From JAFDVL01 sp043736395 (GTDB lineage: Bacteria > Acidobacteriota > Blastocatellia > RBC074): a stretch of DNA of 9,249 bases. Below the pieces are notes generated by a model that did not search any database, was not told where the DNA came from, and saw only the letters and a program-made list of their open reading frames with translations. Below are positions 1-6,832 of the stretch, one piece after another. Within the stretch, counting starts at the first letter, position 1; each line of letters begins with the position of its first letter. Position numbers and translations under genes: made by a program. The DNA lies in NCBI GenBank assembly GCA_043736395.1, contig JAYTCQ010000326.1:1-9249 (forward strand), written 5' to 3'.

Positions 1-678
1 GATTGGCTCGCCGCCGAATTCCGCGAAACTGGCGGCTCCATAAAAAAATTGCACAAACTCATCGTCACCAGCGCAACCTACAAACAAACAAGTTCTCCGC
101 AATCCGCAATCCAAAATCCGCAATCAAATGAACTGCTTTGGAAACAGAGCCGCCGCAAGCTCGAAGCCGAAGCCGTGCGCGATTCCGTCTTAGCGATTAC
201 CGGAAAACTTGATCTAAAAATGGGCGGCGCAGGCTGGCAGGATTTTGTGGTAGAGCATCCCGAACATTCGCCGCATTACGAATACGGTTTGGCTGATCCG
301 AACGACAGTAATACATGGCGACGTTCGATTTACCGCTTCATCGTCCGCTCGCAAACGCAGCCGTGGATGACAGCACTGGATTGCGCCGACCCTTCGATGC
401 GCGTCGACAAACGCAACGAAAGCCTTTCACCATTGCAAGCACTCGCACTGCTGAACAACGGCTTTATGATTACGCAATCGCAGCATTTCGCTGAACGATT
501 GCAAAGGGAATTTCCGAACGATTTAACGCGCCAAATTGATCGCGCCATTTGGTTGGCATTTGGACGCGCTCCAACAACAGTTGAACAACAAAAATTTTCA
601 GCATTTGTGAAAGAACAAGGACTGATAAACTTTTGTCGAGCCGTGTTGAATTTGAATGAATTTTCGTTTGTTGATTGA
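1..678 (+). CDS. DUF1553 (PSD1) domain protein, C-terminal part, 5' end outside window
   Basis: The frame is open from base 1 to the TGA at 676-678, giving 225 residues; the true start lies upstream. The first residues (DWLAAEFRETGGSIKKLHKL) followed by IVTSATYKQ are typical of the DUF1553/PSD1 domain of Planctomycetes and Acidobacteriota. Supporting motifs are RRKLEAEAVRDSVLAI, the RSIYRF block, LSPLQALALLNN, and the usual ending ALxNLNEFxxVD (here AVLNLNEFSFVD). In these genomes such proteins often carry an N-terminal cytochrome-c-like domain and DUF1549, and sit next to a DUF1501 gene. They are presumed exported, and their biochemical role is unknown. The loop after the ATYKQ motif is short and partly encoded by a tandem heptamer (97-124), where relatives usually have a longer, less repetitive stretch. 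The standard C-terminus directly before TGA shows that TGA is a normal stop codon in this genome. Family assignment is firm; function is not. Confidence 0.88.
   Translation, partial: DWLAAEFRETGGSIKKLHKLIVTSATYKQTSSPQSAIQNPQSNELLWKQSRRKLEAEAVRDSVLAITGKLDLKMGGAGWQDFVVEHPEHSPHYEYGLADPNDSNTWRRSIYRFIVRSQTQPWMTALDCADPSMRVDKRNESLSPLQALALLNNGFMITQSQHFAERLQREFPNDLTRQIDRAIWLAFGRAPTTVEQQKFSAFVKEQGLINFCRAVLNLNEFSFVD
97..124 (+). repeat. Tandem 7-bp repeat (CCGCAAT) inside the DUF1553 gene
   Basis: Four adjacent heptamers are visible: CCGCAAT at 97-103, CCGCAAT at 104-110, CCAAAAT at 111-117 (degenerate) and CCGCAAT at 118-124. They encode a low-complexity peptide resembling PQSAIQNPQS. Because 7 is not a multiple of 3, gain or loss of one unit would shift the frame. 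The repeat lies in a loop between conserved blocks of the family. Short tandem heptamers of this kind are usually dispersed in intergenic DNA; that this one is a dispersed element is an inference. Confidence 0.7.
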
Positions 679-686
679 GATATTTT

Positions 687-723
687 CAGTAGCGTCACCA
701 ACCCAGGGTTGGTGACGCTACTG
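687..723. repeat. Perfect 37-bp palindrome between convergent genes, possible bidirectional terminator
   Basis: Bases 687-704 are the exact reverse complement of 706-723, around a single central A at 705, giving an 18-bp arm with no mismatch. It starts 8 bp after the DUF1553 stop and ends 4 bp before the stop of the minus-strand gene, so both transcripts would end in the same strong hairpin. The position suits a shared terminator or an mRNA 3'-end stabiliser. Neither strand has a T-run after the hairpin (the plus side continues TGCATTACTT, the minus side AAAATATCTC), so a classical intrinsic terminator is not clear. It could also be a dispersed REP-like palindromic unit. Confidence 0.9.
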
Positions 724-727
724 TGCA

Positions 728-1441
728 TTACTTGAAATTCAGCAACAGGGTATTGGTGACTTTTCCATCCACAGTCACTTTCAAGCTCACTTCGCCTTTG
801 CCCGCCAGGCTTGCAGGCAAGATGACGGAATTGATTTGATCCAAACCGACAAAGCCCGGTGCTAAGTTGGCATATTGGACGCCGAGGTCTGTCCCGCCAA
901 TATTGATCGTCACACCGGCATCTCCGCTGCGGTTGCGGACTCCTGACCCGTAAAGCACCAGTACCAATCTGTCCTGCTGATTCGATAAATCAATGGGGAC
1001 GGGAACCGACACCCCACCAACAAATTTCGAGACAGGCTCCAGAATCTGGGAATTGTCGGGCTTCACGCGCGTGATGTATCCACCCGGATAACCTGTTCCA
1101 GTGGCGTCGGCAGAAAATAATGATGGTTGCACTGCCACGATGGAAACCGGGGTTGAAGCCACTGTTGCGAAACCGAGCTTGACGATAATCGTCGCCGCTC
1201 CGATGGCGGTATTCGGCGGAACCTGAATATTGATTTGTCCGGGTGCGATATAAAAAAGCGGAGCCGGGCGATCATTATTCTGCGAATCGCGTACGATCAC
1301 ACTGGTAACATCCAAGATCGTTGGCAATGGAATTGCCGTGGCGGCAACAACATTCTTCGCAATATTTTCGCCGAATAGCGAGACGATACTCTCCTGCGCC
1401 AAGGGCTGATTCTGCCCATAACTTGCGCCGGAAACTCCGAC
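728..1441 (-). other. TIGR03437-type C-terminal domain (Solibacter-type)
   Basis: This is the coding segment for residues 815-1051 of the 1051-aa frame. The order of motifs matches the family as I know it: an alanine-serine-tyrosine opening, a glycine-containing IVSLFG block, the APLFYIAPGQINIQVP block, a central QPSLFSADATGTGYPGG stretch, LVLYGSGVRN, and a final beta-rich part ending in LLLNFK. In Solibacter and relatives it caps many otherwise unrelated exported proteins. Its function has not been established; attachment or secretion is a guess from that distribution. It is the strongest taxonomic clue in the window. Confidence 0.82.
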
Positions 1442-3883
1442 CAAAGATGATCGCTCATACGCTCCAATATCTGCGCCGTCTCCTCCTGCTGCATTTGGTA
1501 ATTGCGCATCATCCTGCGGTCGCTTGACCCTGCGCTGATCGAAGGCTAGTCCGAAACTATTACCTTTATCAATCGCCGGACTACCGGCCAACAGAGCGTG
1601 TGCTGGATTCGTGTGGAAGTCATCCGCTAGTGCTCCAAGTAATGGGTCTTTGTTGATTTGATCAGTTGCTTGATTGAGGAACGTGTTGGAATTTTCGTCC
1701 GTCAGATTGAAGCCCTGTGAAGTGATTGTCGCTGCGCCGCCGCCACTTGTGCTGGCAGATAAATTCGGACTTGTGTTGCCTGCGATGATTGAGTTTCGCA
1801 GCGTTGTTGCGGCGATATTGCCCGCGCCGCTGAACGTGAAGGCGCGAAGGCCGCCGCCATTGCTTCCGATATTGTTAGCAATCGTGCAACTACTCACTGA
1901 CAGCGTGAAGCTTCCACCGTTACTGAAGAACATCACGCCTCCGCCATCACCATTCGCTTTATTGCTGCTGATGGTGGTGTTGGTCAAACTGGCGTTCGCG
2001 TTGAGAATATTCAGTCCACCACCGTCGAAGGAACAAGTGTTGGCGCTGATGGTACTGCCCAACACGTTGACCGATCCACCAAAAGCGTGGATGCCGCCTC
2101 CGCCGTTGGCTGTGTTATTGCGAATCGTGCAATTGGTCATATCTAAATTGCCCGTGCTGTAAATTCCGCCTCCCCCGCCATTACCTGACGCGGTGTTCCC
2201 AAACACCACGCAATTACGCAGGTTTAATGTGCCAGCATTCGTTATGCCGCCACCAGACTCATTACTCGCTGGTTTGCCGCCGGTGATGGTCAGTCCAGAA
2301 AGATTTGCTGTGAAGCCTGCATTGATATTAAACACGCGGCTGGCGTTGTTGCCCGAAATCGTTAAAAAAGGCGCCCCCGGGCCAATGATCGTCACATTGT
2401 CAGTGATCGAGAGTTCGCCGGATGTCAGCATGATCGTACCGAACGATTGTAAATAGATCGTGTCGGCGGGACTGTTTGCATTCGCGTTTAGAATGGCTTG
2501 TCGCAAACTGCCTTCTCCCGCATCATTCAAATTGGTCACGATAAATGAGACATTCACGGTAAAAAAACCTTTTGCTCCCGGTACAACAAAATTGCCTAGC
2601 GTATCTGCGACCCGATTCACATTCATCGAGATAAGATAACTTCCGTTATCGCTCACGTCCCAACTGCCACCAGGCGGAGTAAAACTATAAGTGGCCGTGC
2701 GGGGCGTGCCGTTGGTGTTGGTGTCTACGCTGACGAAGGTGGGAGTGATGCTAAGTCCGCCGGGGCCTAGAATCCTCACATCTCCCGTGCCGAGCGTGCT
2801 GACATTGATGGCGGTGTCGCCGGTGTACGTGACAGTGAACGTGTATGTCGTCGCGCAACCTGTGGTGACGTTGGTGGTAGTCGGTCCGGCGATCGGTGGG
2901 GAAGTATTCTCAATGCTGGTTAGGTTGATCGTCTGATGACTCGTCGAGGTGAAGGTTCCGTTACCGGAAGTCAGCGTCAGCAGCGGATTCGATACAGCCT
3001 CCGCAATGACGTTGAGCGTATCGCCGGGTGCTGTCGCGGGCGCGCCACCGTTTACGCTAAGCGTAAGTGTCGCGCCATTCGGAACGGGCGTGAGGTTGAA
3101 GGTATCAGCTCCGTCAAACCCGAAGTGTTGCAGCGCCAAAAGATCGGCGACGCCCACCAGACTATTGACCGTGAAGTTGTCGTCACCGCCGATGCCGTTG
3201 ACTACGAACGTTTCTGTCGTGCCGATGTCCAAACTGAACGGTACTAAGTTCGTGCGCTCGAAAGCGACCCGCGTGCCACTTGAGCCTACCGCAAAAATAT
3301 CATTAGCCGATACCGAACCATTCACCTGCACAACATCCGTTCCTAAACCGCCATCCAGCACATCGTTGTTGTCGCCATTGCTCCACACCAGTAGATCGTT
3401 GTTGTCGCCGCCATTCATCGTGTCGTTACCCGGCCCGCCCACGATTGTATCGTTGCCCGCATTACCTGCGAGATTATTGATACCAAAACTTCCCACTAGG
3501 CTATCTGCACCAGTTCCGCCGATGGCGTTTTCGACATTGCTGATGCCGCCTGTACCTGTCGCAGTACCGCTTGCCAGATTGACATTGCCATTGCTGAAAA
3601 TCTGTCCCCGAATTAATCCCCCTGGCGCCGCTGCCGTGTGGACGTTGAAATACGTGATGCCACCAAGGAAAGCCGCTTCGTGCTGGGCAGGCAAGGTAAC
3701 GCCAGTCGCGGTGAAGGTAAAGCCAGTGCCCGAGGGCACGAGTGCGCCAAGACCGAAGAGAGCCGCCAGATCAACAATGATTCCGCCATTCGTTCCGACC
3801 TGAGCGCGATGTATGTGATAGCCCGTGACATTCGCAGGCGCCAGATTGCCGACCGTGGCGCTGATGTCGAAGGTCTTCGTCAC
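728..3883 (-). CDS. CHRD / RTX-like / Ig-like / beta-helix / TIGR03437 surface protein, C-terminal part
   Basis: A 1051-residue frame whose first available start is GTG at 3883. That start has no Shine-Dalgarno and falls inside the CHRD domain, so it is probably not used; the frame is actually open back to 3973. Residues 1-97 complete a CHRD domain, with GYHIHRA, YFNVHT and GLIRGQI. Residues 111-180 hold RTX-like glycine/aspartate nonapeptides (AGNAGNDTIVGGPGNDTMNGG), expected to bind calcium. Residues 333-445 form an Ig-like domain with the TYSFTPPGGSWD and DNGSYLISM blocks. Residues 450-810 are a right-handed beta-helix: GGGI/L/V turns recur every 24-29 residues, and the GSPAIDKG and DIGAYE motifs at the end mark a choice-of-anchor-Q domain. 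Residues 815-1051 resemble TIGR03437 (SGASYG, IVSLFGENIA, PAPLFYIAPGQINIQVP). A cell-surface or secreted adhesive/structural role is likely; the ligand is unknown. Confidence 0.8.
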   Translation of the reverse strand: MTKTFDISATVGNLAPANVTGYHIHRAQVGTNGGIIVDLAALFGLGALVPSGTGFTFTATGVTLPAQHEAAFLGGITYFNVHTAAAPGGLIRGQIFSNGNVNLASGTATGTGGISNVENAIGGTGADSLVGSFGINNLAGNAGNDTIVGGPGNDTMNGGDNNDLLVWSNGDNNDVLDGGLGTDVVQVNGSVSANDIFAVGSSGTRVAFERTNLVPFSLDIGTTETFVVNGIGGDDNFTVNSLVGVADLLALQHFGFDGADTFNLTPVPNGATLTLSVNGGAPATAPGDTLNVIAEAVSNPLLTLTSGNGTFTSTSHQTINLTSIENTSPPIAGPTTTNVTTGCATTYTFTVTYTGDTAINVSTLGTGDVRILGPGGLSITPTFVSVDTNTNGTPRTATYSFTPPGGSWDVSDNGSYLISMNVNRVADTLGNFVVPGAKGFFTVNVSFIVTNLNDAGEGSLRQAILNANANSPADTIYLQSFGTIMLTSGELSITDNVTIIGPGAPFLTISGNNASRVFNINAGFTANLSGLTITGGKPASNESGGGITNAGTLNLRNCVVFGNTASGNGGGGGIYSTGNLDMTNCTIRNNTANGGGGIHAFGGSVNVLGSTISANTCSFDGGGLNILNANASLTNTTISSNKANGDGGGVMFFSNGGSFTLSVSSCTIANNIGSNGGGLRAFTFSGAGNIAATTLRNSIIAGNTSPNLSASTSGGGAATITSQGFNLTDENSNTFLNQATDQINKDPLLGALADDFHTNPAHALLAGSPAIDKGNSFGLAFDQRRVKRPQDDAQLPNAAGGDGADIGAYERSSLVGVSGASYGQNQPLAQESIVSLFGENIAKNVVAATAIPLPTILDVTSVIVRDSQNNDRPAPLFYIAPGQINIQVPPNTAIGAATIIVKLGFATVASTPVSIVAVQPSLFSADATGTGYPGGYITRVKPDNSQILEPVSKFVGGVSVPVPIDLSNQQDRLVLVLYGSGVRNRSGDAGVTINIGGTDLGVQYANLAPGFVGLDQINSVILPASLAGKGEVSLKVTVDGKVTNTLLLNFK

Positions 3884-4000
3884 TGGATTATAGTTAGTGA
3901 TGGTTACTGTTCCGCGGGCGGTAGTAGCGCTTTGCGGTGGATTTTCTTGTGATCCATCAACGGTTCCTCCGAGTCAGGTAGAGCCGGTCCCCAGATTGAC
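3574..4000. repeat. 10-bp direct repeats flanking the CHRD module
   Basis: CCAGATTGAC occurs at 3574-3583 and again at 3991-4000 in the same orientation; on the coding strand it is GTCAATCTGG, encoding Val-Asn-Leu plus a base of the next codon. The repeat-to-repeat distance is 417 bp, exactly 139 codons. Almost the whole enclosed segment is the CHRD domain plus the TGA. Joining across the repeats would regenerate an ordinary RTX motif (LDYSAFATSASVNL then ASGTATGTGGISNVENAIGG). Confidence 0.7.
3974..3976 (-). other. In-frame TGA interrupting the mosaic surface gene
   Basis: On the minus strand the frame reads ...AAT CTG GGG ACC GGC TCT ACC TGA CTC GGA GGA ACC GTT GAT... . Domain-quality coding sequence continues in the same frame for 1081 codons to the TAA at 728-730. 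A single base change (for example to CGA, GGA or TGG) would restore the frame. The GGAGG at 3970-3966 precedes an ATG (3957-3955) that is out of frame and opens only a 17-codon ORF, so it does not restart the long frame. Confidence 0.95.
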
Positions 4001-4783
4001 TGATGCTGACGTGGCGAACGCGCTGTAATCCAGGGTATCGGTGTTGGCTCCACCGTCTAATTTACCGGTCACGCTGCCGCCGCTCGCAATATTGAATGTG
4101 TCAGTTGCCGACCCGCCCGTCAGATTTTCAATATTCGAAAATGTCCCGCCGGGTGTGAACGTTCCTCCATTGGCAGAAGTGACGTTAAAGGTTGTGCTGC
4201 TTGACGAATTAATAATCAAAGTGTCTTCGCCGCCGCCGCCATCTACGTTCAGCGTTTGTTGCGGAGCCGCAATGATAGTGTCTTTTTCCGCGCCGCCGGT
4301 TATCGTGACGGTTTCGTTGAGCACGCCAAAACCAGCGCCAGGACTGCCCGGATTCATATCCACCAACCCACCCAAACCGGCTACGTTTGGATTGGTTCCG
4401 GTGATATTGATCGTGACATTCGTGACAGGGGACGCTGCAGTCCCAAAGATAACCAAATCTGCATTTTGGCTATTCTGAATTTTTACTCGCTGAGCCGCAA
4501 CATCAGATGACAACCGCACCGTTTCCTGCTGACCGCCCGGATCCGTAATCAAGTTGTTATCAAGCGTGATGCTTAATAGTCCCGTCCCAGGCGTGAAAGT
4601 CGCACTCACGGCCTCCACTTTTGGTTGAGCTTCGGTGTTCCGCCTCTCTTGCACTTGTGCGGCGATCTGCTGTGTCCGGCGCGCCTTCGGGCCACTGGCC
4701 TGAACGCGGGAAATAACCAAACTGGAAAGGCCTAGAGCGAAGGCGACTAACAGGGCGAGCGTGAGACTTTTGTGTTGTTTCAT
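3974..4783 (-). CDS. RTX-like secreted protein, N-terminal part of the interrupted surface gene
   Basis: 269 residues from ATG at 4783 to TGA at 3976-3974. The start is supported by AAGGA 7 bases upstream and by a clear Sec signal peptide: basic MKQHK, hydrophobic core 7-24, likely cleavage after VQA at 27-29. A short basic, charged stretch (33-56) follows. Residues about 60-135 are a beta-rich region with VRLSSDVAAQRVKI and VTINITGTNPN. Residues 160-250 carry RTX-like repeats (VTITGGAEKDTI, VDGGGGEDTLII, LTGGSATDTFNI, LDGGANTDTLDYSAF), which in hemolysin-type proteins bind calcium and fold outside the cell. The chain stops within an RTX motif right after NLGTGST, where relatives would continue, and the continuation is in the same frame past the TGA. 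If translated alone, it would be a secreted fragment lacking the CHRD, Ig-like, beta-helix and TIGR03437 parts. Confidence 0.8.
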   Translation of the reverse strand: MKQHKSLTLALLVAFALGLSSLVISRVQASGPKARRTQQIAAQVQERRNTEAQPKVEAVSATFTPGTGLLSITLDNNLITDPGGQQETVRLSSDVAAQRVKIQNSQNADLVIFGTAASPVTNVTINITGTNPNVAGLGGLVDMNPGSPGAGFGVLNETVTITGGAEKDTIIAAPQQTLNVDGGGGEDTLIINSSSSTTFNVTSANGGTFTPGGTFSNIENLTGGSATDTFNIASGGSVTGKLDGGANTDTLDYSAFATSASVNLGTGST

Positions 4784-4790
4784 GTCTGTA

Positions 4791-4795
4791 TCCTT
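4791..4795 (-). promoter_or_regulatory. Shine-Dalgarno of the surface protein gene
   Basis: On the minus strand AAGGA lies 7 bases before the ATG at 4783 (AAGGATACAGACATG). This is good spacing and fixes the start that also gives an intact signal peptide. Confidence 0.7.
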
Positions 4796-5005
4796 GTCAA
4801 ATTGTATTCACTTAAAAGAACGTTAGTATTCCGAAAATCTGATCAAGCCTGTGAGCAATAGGTTCACCGCCTGAGCGACCCTACTCCTGTCTACTGGAGC
4901 TGGTCTCAGAAATTCTTTTCCTAAATTCTCGAAGATACGGGGCAGTATTTGTGGAGGGGAAGTAATCGCACCAACTACGTCCTGATACAGATGTGTTGCA
5001 GAGTG

Positions 5006-5029
5006 AGACTCCGCCGAGCAGCGGCGTCT
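5006..5029. repeat. Small inverted repeat in the divergent intergenic region
   Basis: AGAC (5006-5009) pairs with GTCT (5026-5029) and CCGC (5011-5014) pairs with GCGG (5021-5024), with one T-C mismatch and a 6-base loop. It gives a nine-position stem in RNA from either strand. Confidence 0.5.
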
Positions 5030-5033
5030 GTAA

Positions 5034-5058
5034 GCTCTTAACTCCCCCAAGTAAGAGC
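5034..5058. repeat. Small inverted repeat GCTCTTA / TAAGAGC
   Basis: A perfect 7-bp arm (5034-5040 and 5052-5058) encloses an 11-base loop containing a run of five C. It follows the neighbouring hairpin by only four bases, so the two may form a paired structure in a leader RNA or be parts of one repeat element. No T-run follows on either strand. Confidence 0.5.
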
Positions 5059-5183
5059 CTGCACGGCCGCATTGTATCTTCACTTCCGTATAAACGCTAT
5101 GTCGTGTCACACTATCTGCGCCATCGCGTCAGTGGCAAGTGATTCGCGGTCGTCCACACTGTATTCCTACGCAGAAATGGCTT

Positions 5184-5189
5184 TATAGT
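5184..5189 (+). promoter_or_regulatory. Candidate -10 box for the hydrolase-acylase operon
   Basis: TATAGT matches the sigma-70 -10 consensus at five of six bases and lies 31 bp before the ATG at 5221, which would give a leader of roughly 25 nt. No good -35 box is visible at the usual distance, so this is only a candidate. Confidence 0.3.
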
Positions 5190-5220
5190 ATGCGCTGAAA
5201 AATTTATCTTTTCGTTCTGT

Positions 5221-6807
5221 ATGAAAAAATTAACACGTCGTGAATATTTACAATCCGCCTCCGCAGGGTTCGCTTACACCGCGCTCGCATCCAAACAAAA
5301 AATCGCTCCGAAAAAATCCGGTGGCATTAGTCTCAACGAAGACAATAGTCATTATTTTTTCACGCGTGTCGGGAAAAAATTGGACGCCGCAACCGTCGCT
5401 TCTTTTGTGGATCAATACGCCAACACGCAAGTCCGCGAATTGATGTTCAGCGCGAATTCCATGCGTACCAGTTTTGCGAGCAAAGTCTGGGATCCGATCT
5501 GGAAAGATTACGATCCAAACGGTGCCGACGATCAGCCGTTACTGGTCAGCACTCCCGCCGCCGCACGCAAAGGCGCGCGTGGCTGGATTCATACAGCGTG
5601 GCAACTTCATCAGGACGGCATTGATCCGTATCAATTATGGATTGCGCGAGCGCGGCAGCACGGCATCGCTCCGTGGATTTCCATGCGGATGAACGATGTG
5701 CATAACGTAGACGATGAGCGCAGCTATATGCACAGCGATTTTTGGCGACAACATCCTGAATATCGCCGCGTGTCATATCACCTCGAACGCTCCGCTGCGC
5801 GGTCTTTTGATTACGGTCACAAGGAAGTGCGCGACTATCATTTCAAGCTCGTCCGCGAGTACGCCGAACGCTACGATTTTGATGGGTTGGAATTGGATTG
5901 GATGCGATTTGCGTATCACTTCAAACCCGGCAACGAGCAAGCCGGATTGCAGTTGTTGACGGATTTCACCGCCGAAGTTCGCAGCCTTTTAAATTTTTGG
6001 GAGAAGAAGCGCAGACACAAAATTCGCCTCGGAGCGCGCGTGCCATCACGTCCGCAAACCGCTCGAAATTTAGGCTACGATGTAGCCGCGTGGGCGCAGC
6101 GAAAATTGATTGATTTTTTAGTCGTCACGCCGTTCTGGGCGACTATCGAAACCGACATGCCAATTGAAGCCTGGAAGGATTTATTGCGCGGAACGAGCGT
6201 CACGTTAGCCGCCGGATTAGAATTGATTTTGCGCAATCATCCTGATGCAAAACCAGTGCAGATGAACACACTCGAAACCGTACGCGGTGCGGCGGCGGCG
6301 ATGCTGGATCGCGGCGCAGATCGTGTGTATTTATTCAATTACATGGATTCGCAAACCGCGATGGACGGGATGGAAAATTATCCGACGTTGCTGCGCGAAG
6401 TCGGAGAGTTATCCACGCTCGAAGGCAAACCCAGACGCCACATTATGACCTACGCCGACACGTGGGCACCCGGCGAAGCGAGCGCAATTCCCTTGCCCAA
6501 AGATTGCCAAGCTGGAAGATGGTACGGATTTCGAATTGCAACTGGAAGCGTCCCCACAACTAATAAAATCAATGCTTTCCTCGGCATTACCGGAATTTCT
6601 GAGGACGACGTCAGACAAAGCGTCATCCGCGTTAATGGAGAAATTTGCCCGTTAACTGGAAGCCCAGAATTGCCAAAACCAAAACCGGAAGCACCTGTTT
6701 ACAAATTCGCTATTCAGCGTAAACTCTTGAATCGTGGTTACAATTTAATCGAAATAAATCCCAAGCAAAACTGTCAAATCATTTGGGCAGAAATTGCTAT
6801 CAACTAA
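5221..6807 (+). CDS. Tat-exported TIM-barrel glycoside-hydrolase-like protein
   Basis: 528 residues. The start at 5221 is chosen because it gives a twin-arginine signal, TRREYLQSA at 5-13, followed by a short hydrophobic run and a likely cleavage near ALA (21-23). There is no clear Shine-Dalgarno before it. The core (about 45-400) has the alternating pattern of a (beta/alpha)8 barrel: strand-like ELMFSAN (73-79), the PWISMRMNDVH segment (151-161), and FDGLELDWMR (220-229), whose Glu and Asp near a strand end are candidate catalytic residues. LGARVPSRP (269-277), DFLVVTPFW (298-306) and DRVYLFNYM (367-375) follow as later strands. Residues about 405-528 are beta-rich, ending GYNLIEINPKQNCQIIWAEIAI, and may be a carbohydrate-binding-like module. 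It resembles uncharacterised family-10-like glycosyl hydrolases of Planctomycetes and Acidobacteriota. Substrate and activity are not known. It lies 25 bp upstream of the acylase gene and probably shares its transcript. Confidence 0.72.
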   Translation: MKKLTRREYLQSASAGFAYTALASKQKIAPKKSGGISLNEDNSHYFFTRVGKKLDAATVASFVDQYANTQVRELMFSANSMRTSFASKVWDPIWKDYDPNGADDQPLLVSTPAAARKGARGWIHTAWQLHQDGIDPYQLWIARARQHGIAPWISMRMNDVHNVDDERSYMHSDFWRQHPEYRRVSYHLERSAARSFDYGHKEVRDYHFKLVREYAERYDFDGLELDWMRFAYHFKPGNEQAGLQLLTDFTAEVRSLLNFWEKKRRHKIRLGARVPSRPQTARNLGYDVAAWAQRKLIDFLVVTPFWATIETDMPIEAWKDLLRGTSVTLAAGLELILRNHPDAKPVQMNTLETVRGAAAAMLDRGADRVYLFNYMDSQTAMDGMENYPTLLREVGELSTLEGKPRRHIMTYADTWAPGEASAIPLPKDCQAGRWYGFRIATGSVPTTNKINAFLGITGISEDDVRQSVIRVNGEICPLTGSPELPKPKPEAPVYKFAIQRKLLNRGYNLIEINPKQNCQIIWAEIAIN

Positions 6808-6815
6808 TCAAACCT

Positions 6816-6821
6816 GAAAGG
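6816..6821 (+). promoter_or_regulatory. Shine-Dalgarno-like site of the acylase gene
   Basis: GAAAGG in the 25-bp gap after the hydrolase stop lies 11 bases before the ATG at 6833. The spacing is slightly long, but it is the only purine-rich site there and supports the ATG that gives a complete signal peptide. Confidence 0.45.
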
Positions 6822-6832
6822 TATCCATCAAT

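Larger units (their letters stand above)
728..4783 (-). pseudogene. Secreted mosaic RTX/CHRD/beta-helix/TIGR03437 protein, one frame interrupted by TGA
   Basis: The ORFs 3974-4783 and 728-3883 are in the same frame (3976 and 3883 differ by 93 bases, 31 codons). The 30 codons between the TGA and the nominal GTG start at 3883 carry the beginning of a CHRD domain (GTVDGSQENPP). Read together they give about 1350 residues: signal peptide 1-29, RTX-like region 160-269, CHRD about 273-395, second RTX-like region 412-480, Ig-like domain 633-745, beta-helix with choice-of-anchor-Q motifs 750-1110, and TIGR03437 tail 1115-1351. Only one codon spoils the frame. This could be a recent nonsense mutation, a consensus or sequencing error, or (least likely) readthrough. 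It is listed as a pseudogene because the frame is broken as given. Confidence 0.6.
4784..5220. other. Divergent intergenic region, no convincing gene
   Basis: These 437 bp separate the divergent minus-strand surface gene and plus-strand hydrolase gene, so they should hold both promoters. The only open frame of note is minus-strand 5110-4823 (95 codons, GTG start, no Shine-Dalgarno, rich in Arg, Ser and Leu, no recognisable motif); I do not regard it as a gene. Two small inverted repeats lie near the middle (5006-5029 and 5034-5058). The part from about 4990 to 5060 has the look of a dispersed non-coding repeat. No tRNA, riboswitch or operator that I can name is present. Confidence 0.6.

Noticed and set aside
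330..728. 132-codon minus-strand frame opposite the DUF1553 gene
   Set aside because: It is a shadow of a well-supported family and runs through the palindrome.
2949..3803. 284-codon plus-strand open frame
   Set aside because: It is antisense to the RTX/CHRD-coding strand, is Pro/Leu/Ser-rich without motifs, and mirrors the Gly/Asn/Thr codons of the real gene.
3955..3970. GGAGG followed by ATG just after the in-frame TGA, as a restart site
   Set aside because: The ATG is in another frame and its ORF ends after 17 codons, so it cannot restart the long frame.
4798..4803. TTGACA on the minus strand just before the surface gene
   Set aside because: It matches a -35 box, but the start codon follows within 20 bases, leaving no room for a -10 box and leader.
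4823..5110. 95-codon minus-strand frame in the divergent intergenic region
   Set aside because: GTG start without Shine-Dalgarno, no motif, overlaps inverted repeats, and a second frame is also open there; more likely non-coding.
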